DNA of 11,587 nt from an uncultured Oceanobacillus sp. GTDB lineage: Bacteria > Bacillota > Bacilli > Bacillales > Amphibacillaceae. The translations under genes were made by a program, and so were the position numbers. The stretch is from NCBI GenBank assembly GCA_938004015.1, contig CALKWU010000102.1, positions 1 to 11,587 of the forward strand, given 5' to 3'. A model generated the notes under the pieces. That model did no database searches. It saw nothing but the letters and a program-made list of their open reading frames with translations, and was not told the origin of the DNA. Shown here piece by piece: positions 7,811 to 11,587 of this stretch. Numbering within the stretch: the stretch's first letter is position 1; the number at the start of each line of letters is the position of its first letter.

Positions 7811-7817
7811 ACTATGT

Positions 7818-7993
7818 AACAATCCCGATTGTGCCGTCCATTTCAAGTTTTGATCCCGCTCTCGGCAGGTGGGTGCCCTGTTCCAGACAGCTGTCATCGT
7901 CAAATTGACAATTCGGCGGAATGGAAACTCCGGGCTCCCTTTCGTTTGGTGTTCGGTCAAAACACTTATCAATGAACGAACACATCAGGATTA
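7818..7993 (-). ncRNA. ssrS: 6S RNA (6S-1/bsrA type)
   Basis: 6S RNA mimics an open promoter and sequesters the sigma-A RNA polymerase holoenzyme. The evidence is structural and positional. The 5' ATCCTGAT pairs with the 3' ATCGGGAT to close a long hairpin. Further arms pair towards the tip (GGGAGCCC with GGGCACCC, TTTCCA with TGGAA, and a GTCAATTTGAC tip hairpin). The unpaired central region carries TTTTGACCGAACAC. Its complement, GTTCGGTCAAAAC starting at 7951 on the plus strand, matches the start of the pRNA that RNA polymerase makes on B. subtilis 6S-1 RNA, as I recall it. The gene lies directly downstream of aspS on the same strand, as bsrA (BS190) does in B. subtilis. The length is about 176-180 nt; the ends are approximate to a few bases. 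No protein gene is plausible in 7765-8095. Confidence 0.88.
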
Positions 7994-8011
7994 CGTTTCA
8001 TTTGTAAATTC

Positions 8012-8040
8012 ATATTAACATAGCTTCTCAGAATTATCAA
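8012..8040 (-). promoter_or_regulatory. Sigma-A promoter of the 6S RNA gene
   Basis: The minus strand has TTGATA (8035-8040, 5/6 match), a 17-nt spacer and TAATAT (8012-8017, 4/6 match). The best purine start is near 8005, about 12 nt upstream of the closing stem. This agrees with a 5' precursor trimmed by about 11 nt, as reported for B. subtilis 6S-1. Confidence 0.65.
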
Positions 8041-8095
8041 TTCCCCTGTTATAGAACGCCCTTTTGCCTCATAAAAGACAAGCAATTTGGTTTTA

Positions 8096-9883
8096 TCAAT
8101 CTTCTTCTTTGGATGGTTCGATTTTTTCCAGTTTGATGGATAGTTCTTGCAGTTGTTCATCCGCTACAGGACTTGGAGCTTCCGTCATCAGATCAGAAGC
8201 AGACGCTGTTTTTGGAAACAAGATCGTGTCCCGCAAATTGCCTTTCCCTGCGAGCAACATGACGATCCGGTCAAGACCTAGTGCAATGCCGCCGTGCGGA
8301 GGTGCACCGTATTCAAGGGCTTCCAGCAAAAAACCGAATTGTTTTTCCGCCTCTTCTTCCGTAAACCCAAGTACTTGGAACATTTTTTCTTGCAACTCTT
8401 TTTTATGGATACGGATGGAGCCGCCGCCGAGTTCAAATCCATTCAATACGAGGTCGTAAGCATTGGCCCGTACATGTTCCGGTTCCGTAAGAAGCTTATC
8501 GATATCTTCCTCTGCCGGTGATGTGAACGGGTGATGTGCTGCGAAATAACGGCCGAGCTCTTCATCATATTCCAATAACGGCCAGTCTGTCACCCAAAGG
8601 AAATGGAAGGCTGATTCATCAATCAATCCCAATTCTTTACCAAGTTTTAAGCGTAACGCACCTAAGCTGTCAAAAACGACTTTATTTTTATCCGCTACAA
8701 ACAATAATAGATCTCCGTTTTCAACTTCGGCTTGAGCAGTCAATTGTACTTTTTCTTCATCGGACAGGAATTTTGCGATTGGGCCTTTCAATTCGCCACT
8801 CTCCGCTTTCAGCCAAGCCAAGCCTTTTGCACCGTACACACTCACGTATTCCGTCAGTTTATCGATATCTTTTCTGGAATAATTCGCAGCTTCACCTTTC
8901 ACGTTGAGGAAACGGACACTTCCTCCCGATTCGATGGCTCCTTTAAACACTTTAAAACCGGATGCTTTGAAAATTTCCGTCGCATCGATCAATTCCATAC
9001 CGAATCTTGTGTCCGGTTTATCGGAACCATACCGGCTCATCGCTTCATCGTAAGTAATGCGTGGCAGCGGCAATTCGATATCAATGCCTTTCACTTCTTT
9101 CATGACGTATGCCATCATACGCTCCGTCATTTCCATAATTTCTTCACTCGTCATAAAAGAAGTCTCGATGTCCACTTGTGTGAACTCCGGCTGACGATCA
9201 GCACGCAAGTCCTCATCACGGAAACAACGGGCAATTTGATAATACTTTTCGAACCCGCTCATCATAAGCAATTGTTTGAACAGCTGCGGTGACTGCGGCA
9301 AGGCATAGAATTCCCCCGGATGCACCCGACTTGGCACCAAGTAGTCCCGAGCCCCTTCCGGTGTGCTTTTTGTCAAAATCGGTGTTTCCATTTCGAAAAA
9401 TCCTTCGTTATTCAAAAAGTTCCGGAACGCTTGGGTCGTTTGATGACGTAATTTGAATGTCTTTTGCAACGTTTGGCGCCTCAAATCGAGATATCGGTAT
9501 TTCAACCGCAAATCTTCACTCACATCTGTTTCATCTTGAATGATGAACGGCGGGTTTTTCGACTTATTAATGACGTTGATTTTTGTCGCAACCACTTCCA
9601 CTTTACCTGTTTTCATGGTGGGGTTGATCGTCGCTTCATCGCGGGCGACGACTTTTCCTTTTATTTCAACGACATATTCCGAACGAACGGTATCGGCTAT
9701 TTCCAATGCTTCTCTAGAGATGTCGGGATTGAATACGACTTGGACGATTCCGGAAACATCCCGTAAATCAATGAAAATCAAGCCTCCCAAGTCACGGCGT
9801 TTCTGTACCCATCCTTTCAAAACAACCTCTTCACCAATATGACCTTCATTTACTGTCCCAGCGTGAATTCTTTGAATCGCCAT
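8096..9883 (-). CDS. aspS: Aspartyl-tRNA synthetase, bacterial type
   Basis: Class IIb synthetase that charges tRNA-Asp with aspartate in the cytoplasm. It has 595 residues, normal for the long bacterial form. An N-terminal OB-fold anticodon-binding domain (about 1-105) contains RRDLGGLIFIDLRD. Then come motif 1 (about 156-185, with the TKSTPEGARDYLVPS flanking loop), motif 2 FRDEDLRADRQPEFTQVDIE (221-240), the inserted GAD domain (about 290-420), and motif 3 with GLDRI (536-540). The anticodon-domain position that is His in several non-discriminating enzymes is Leu here (RRDLGG), which fits a tRNA-Asp-specific enzyme; this is an inference. The start ATG lies 1 nt after the hisS stop, and its ribosome binding site GGGAGG sits within the last hisS codons, so the two are probably translationally coupled. 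No terminator follows directly; 6S RNA begins about 100 nt downstream. Confidence 0.97.
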   Translation of the reverse strand: MAIQRIHAGTVNEGHIGEEVVLKGWVQKRRDLGGLIFIDLRDVSGIVQVVFNPDISREALEIADTVRSEYVVEIKGKVVARDEATINPTMKTGKVEVVATKINVINKSKNPPFIIQDETDVSEDLRLKYRYLDLRRQTLQKTFKLRHQTTQAFRNFLNNEGFFEMETPILTKSTPEGARDYLVPSRVHPGEFYALPQSPQLFKQLLMMSGFEKYYQIARCFRDEDLRADRQPEFTQVDIETSFMTSEEIMEMTERMMAYVMKEVKGIDIELPLPRITYDEAMSRYGSDKPDTRFGMELIDATEIFKASGFKVFKGAIESGGSVRFLNVKGEAANYSRKDIDKLTEYVSVYGAKGLAWLKAESGELKGPIAKFLSDEEKVQLTAQAEVENGDLLLFVADKNKVVFDSLGALRLKLGKELGLIDESAFHFLWVTDWPLLEYDEELGRYFAAHHPFTSPAEEDIDKLLTEPEHVRANAYDLVLNGFELGGGSIRIHKKELQEKMFQVLGFTEEEAEKQFGFLLEALEYGAPPHGGIALGLDRIVMLLAGKGNLRDTILFPKTASASDLMTEAPSPVADEQLQELSIKLEKIEPSKEED

Positions 9884-9884
9884 C

Positions 9885-11165
9885 TTACAAACCTCCCGTT
9901 ACCTTACTTTTTAAAAACTCAACAACATTTTCCAGCGGCACATCTCTTTGCTCACCGGTCGCCATATCTTTCAAAGTGACGACGTTTTTCTCCAATTCTT
10001 CTTCTCCGATGATGAGGACGTATTTTGCATCATACCGGTTCGCTGCCTTCAACTGGGCTTTGATTTTTCTTTTTTGATAGTCTTTATCCGCTTGTATACC
10101 GTTTTTCCGTAATTCATGCAATAATTGCACGGATTTTGAATCGGCTTCTTCCCCGACAGATACGATAAAACAGTCCAATCCGTCTTCATCCGGTATTTCG
10201 ATTCCTTCTGCTTCAAGGGCCATGAGCAATCTTTCAATCCCCATGCCAAAGCCGATTGCTGGTGTACTTGGACCACCGAGCTCTTCGATCATGCCATCAT
10301 ATCTCCCGCCACCTGCCAATGTCGTAATTGCACCGAAACCTTCCGCATTGCTCATGATTTCAAAAGCGGTGTGCGTATAATAGTCCAAACCACGGACTAA
10401 TGTCGGATCGACTTCATATTCGATTCCCAATAAATCCAAATATTTTTTCACGTCTTCAAAATAGCGGCGTGATTCTTCATTCAAATAATCAAGAATCGAT
10501 GGCGATGAAGCCATTGCCGGATGGTTCATATCTTTTTTACAGTCGAGCACCCGTAATGGATTTTTTTCCAATCTTGATTGGCAATCCTCGCACAGTTCCG
10601 CTTTTACTGGAGTGAAATGTGCAATCAATGCTTCTCTATGTTTTGTTCTGCTTTCAAGATCTCCCAAAGAATTGATGACAAGCTTCAAGGAAGTCAGTCC
10701 AAGACTGCGGTAAACGGTCATTGCCAGATCAATGACTTCCGCATCGACACTCGGATCTCTACTGCCGATGACTTCAACACCGAATTGGTTCAATTGGCGC
10801 ATTCTTCCCTTTTGGGGCCGCTCATAACGGAACATTTCCGAAAAATAGTATAGTTTGACCGGTTGATTCACTTCGCCATATAATTTATGTTGCACGAACG
10901 CCCGCACAACACCGGCCGTTCCTTCCGGCCGCAATGTGATGCTTCTCCCACCCCGATCGTCAAACGTATACATTTCTTTTTGCACGATATCCGTCGTATC
11001 ACCGACTCCCCGCTGGAATACTTCGGTATGTTCAAAAAGAGGGGTACGGATTTCTTTATAATGATATGTTTGGCATATTTCCTTGATTTTGTTTTCAACA
11101 TATTGCCAAGCCTTGACGTCCTTTGGCAAAATATCAGCTGTCCCGCGTGGTGCTCTCATCTCCAC
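9885..11165 (-). CDS. hisS: Histidyl-tRNA synthetase
   Basis: Class IIa synthetase that charges tRNA-His. It has 426 residues. Motifs: an N-terminal PRGTADILP, TLRPEGT (77-83), motif 2 FRYERPQKGRMRQ (112-124), the histidine-binding signature RGLDYYTHTAFE (258-269), AGGGRYD (284-290), motif 3 GFGMGIERLLMAL (305-317), and a C-terminal anticodon-binding domain (about 325-426). I choose GTG 11165 as start: AAGGAGG lies 7 nt before it, and it leaves five residues before PRGT, as in B. subtilis HisS. The in-frame ATG at 11159 would have a 13-nt spacing. It is the first gene of the hisS-aspS operon and is preceded by a T-box leader whose specifier fits tRNA-Asp better than tRNA-His. Confidence 0.97.
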   Translation of the reverse strand: MEMRAPRGTADILPKDVKAWQYVENKIKEICQTYHYKEIRTPLFEHTEVFQRGVGDTTDIVQKEMYTFDDRGGRSITLRPEGTAGVVRAFVQHKLYGEVNQPVKLYYFSEMFRYERPQKGRMRQLNQFGVEVIGSRDPSVDAEVIDLAMTVYRSLGLTSLKLVINSLGDLESRTKHREALIAHFTPVKAELCEDCQSRLEKNPLRVLDCKKDMNHPAMASSPSILDYLNEESRRYFEDVKKYLDLLGIEYEVDPTLVRGLDYYTHTAFEIMSNAEGFGAITTLAGGGRYDGMIEELGGPSTPAIGFGMGIERLLMALEAEGIEIPDEDGLDCFIVSVGEEADSKSVQLLHELRKNGIQADKDYQKRKIKAQLKAANRYDAKYVLIIGEEELEKNVVTLKDMATGEQRDVPLENVVEFLKSKVTGGL

Positions 11166-11196
11166 ACCAATTCCTCCTTATTCACGTAGTTATAGC

Positions 11197-11236
11197 AAAA
11201 ATAAAAAATCCCGTCCCCTATGAAAATAAGGGACGG
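11197..11236 (-). terminator. T-box-controlled intrinsic terminator
   Basis: On the minus strand CCGTCCC pairs with GGGACGG, extended by a few U-G and A-U pairs around a small loop, and is followed by a T-rich tract (TTTTTTATTTTT). Its 5' half also pairs with the T-box to form the competing antiterminator. It ends about 32 nt before the hisS start codon. Confidence 0.93.
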
Positions 11237-11480
11237 AATTTGAATCCGCGTTGCCACCCTAGTTGATGTAAAAACATCCACTCGATTGCAGTTAACGCCT
11301 GCAAGACGTATATACCTACTCCAAATTCGGTATATATCCTCAGGAACGTCTTTCGTTAGGCTATCGTATGGAAATGCTCTCAGCCGGCGGCATTCCCTCT
11401 CTGCTTTACTTAGTTCCCAACTACTCTTTCCTTCATCGGTTTTTATACCATATATTGTATATTCTTATCCTCTTTGAATG
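11197..11480 (-). promoter_or_regulatory. T-box riboswitch leader of hisS-aspS, Asp specifier
   Basis: A full T-box leader of about 285 nt. Stem I has a K-turn (CC-GATGA-AGGAA against TTCCT-GA-GG) and a specifier loop with AGAGTA on the 5' side and GAAAGACG on the 3' side. The next helix is GTTGGG with CCTAAC. A distal region contains CAGAGAGGGAA and GGCTGAGAG. The specifier is GAC (11348-11350, read on the minus strand), an Asp codon followed by a purine. Downstream hairpins are TATATACC/GGTATATA and TTGCAG/CTGCAA. The T-box sequence AGGGTGGCAACGCGG (11246-11260) carries the UGGC bulge, and the antiterminator pairs GCGGA with TTCCGT and AGGG with CCCT. Uncharged tRNA should stabilise the antiterminator and allow hisS-aspS transcription. 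A bulge ending in C fits a tRNA with G73, as in tRNA-Asp. Confidence 0.93.
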
Positions 11481-11486
11481 ACTATT

Positions 11487-11515
11487 ATAATAAGCGGTTC
11501 GACGAAAATTGTCAA
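11487..11515 (-). promoter_or_regulatory. Main sigma-A promoter of hisS-aspS
   Basis: The minus strand has a perfect TTGACA (11510-11515), a 17-nt spacer and TATTAT (11487-11492, 5/6 match). A perfect TATAAT also occurs 3 nt further on, at 20-nt spacing. The predicted start near 11480 begins the T-box leader just upstream of stem I. Confidence 0.85.
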
Positions 11516-11541
11516 GACCATTCTTTCAAATTTTCCACTCT

Positions 11542-11569
11542 ATTATAGCACATGAAGACATAAGGTGAA
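11542..11569 (-). promoter_or_regulatory. Possible upstream promoter of hisS-aspS
   Basis: The minus strand has TGCTATAAT, a perfect hexamer with the TGn extension, and a 4/6 -35 (TTCACC) at 16 nt. It would start transcription about 55 nt upstream of the main promoter, in the same direction. The remaining bases up to 11587 show no gene. Confidence 0.4.
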
Positions 11570-11587
11570 ACACCGTAAAGTATCTCC

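Noticed and set aside
7273..7812. Minus-strand open frame of 179 codons antisense to rsfA
   Set aside because: It is antisense to a well-supported RsfA-family gene, runs through the terminator hairpin, and its residue make-up mirrors the Lys- and Glu-rich coiled coil on the other strand.
7757..8160. Two short minus-strand open frames in the gap downstream of aspS
   Set aside because: They overlap the 6S RNA, its promoter and the terminator. They show no ribosome binding site or protein-family features, and the RNA structure explains the region better.
1..11587. Mobile elements, CRISPR arrays, phage or toxin-antitoxin modules
   Set aside because: No transposase, integrase, direct-repeat array or short bicistronic toxin-like pair was found. 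The window is compact core chromosome with conserved gene order.

Overview
The window looks like a chromosomal segment of a low- to mid-GC, endospore-forming Bacillaceae-type Firmicute. The evidence is the gene order, which closely follows the Bacillus subtilis recD2-yrrB-mnmA-yrvO-cymR / rarA / aspS-hisS neighbourhood, the strong AGGAGG-type ribosome binding sites, a T-box leader, a 6S-1-type RNA, and an RsfA-family sporulation regulator behind a good sigma-F-like promoter. The genus cannot be fixed from the sequence alone.

Layout. (1) Positions 1-5574, minus strand: a tightly spaced operon read as cymR, cysteine desulfurase (yrvO/iscS type), mnmA, a TPR protein (yrrB type) and recD2, which runs off the left edge of the window. 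Gaps are 8-24 nt. It starts from a good sigma-A promoter at 5604-5632. The unit joins the cysteine-metabolism repressor, the enzyme that mobilises sulfur from cysteine, and the tRNA 2-thiouridylase that uses this sulfur. A TPR adaptor and a DNA helicase follow. (2) Positions 5790-7764, plus strand: rarA, then an RsfA-family regulator. A sigma-F-type promoter overlaps the rarA stop codon. (3) Positions 7771-7810: a bidirectional intrinsic terminator separates the converging units. (4) Positions 7818-8040, minus strand: a 6S RNA gene with its promoter, in the aspS-downstream slot where B. subtilis carries 6S-1 (bsrA). (5) Positions 8096-11165, minus strand: the hisS-aspS operon, with a 1-nt intergenic gap. 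(6) Positions 11166-11587: the hisS leader, with two candidate promoters and a complete T-box riboswitch.

The non-coding parts are the most informative. The T-box specifier loop reads GAC (Asp) and the antiterminator bulge reads UGGC, matching a G73 tRNA. The hisS-aspS operon therefore appears to sense uncharged tRNA-Asp, although hisS is the first gene. The 6S RNA keeps the pRNA start region of B. subtilis 6S-1. It has no terminator directly after its closing stem and probably shares the one at 7771-7810. The tcdA (yrvM) gene that lies between rarA and aspS in B. subtilis is absent, and the RsfA-family gene sits in its place. All the genes belong to known families, and I see no new multi-gene system here.
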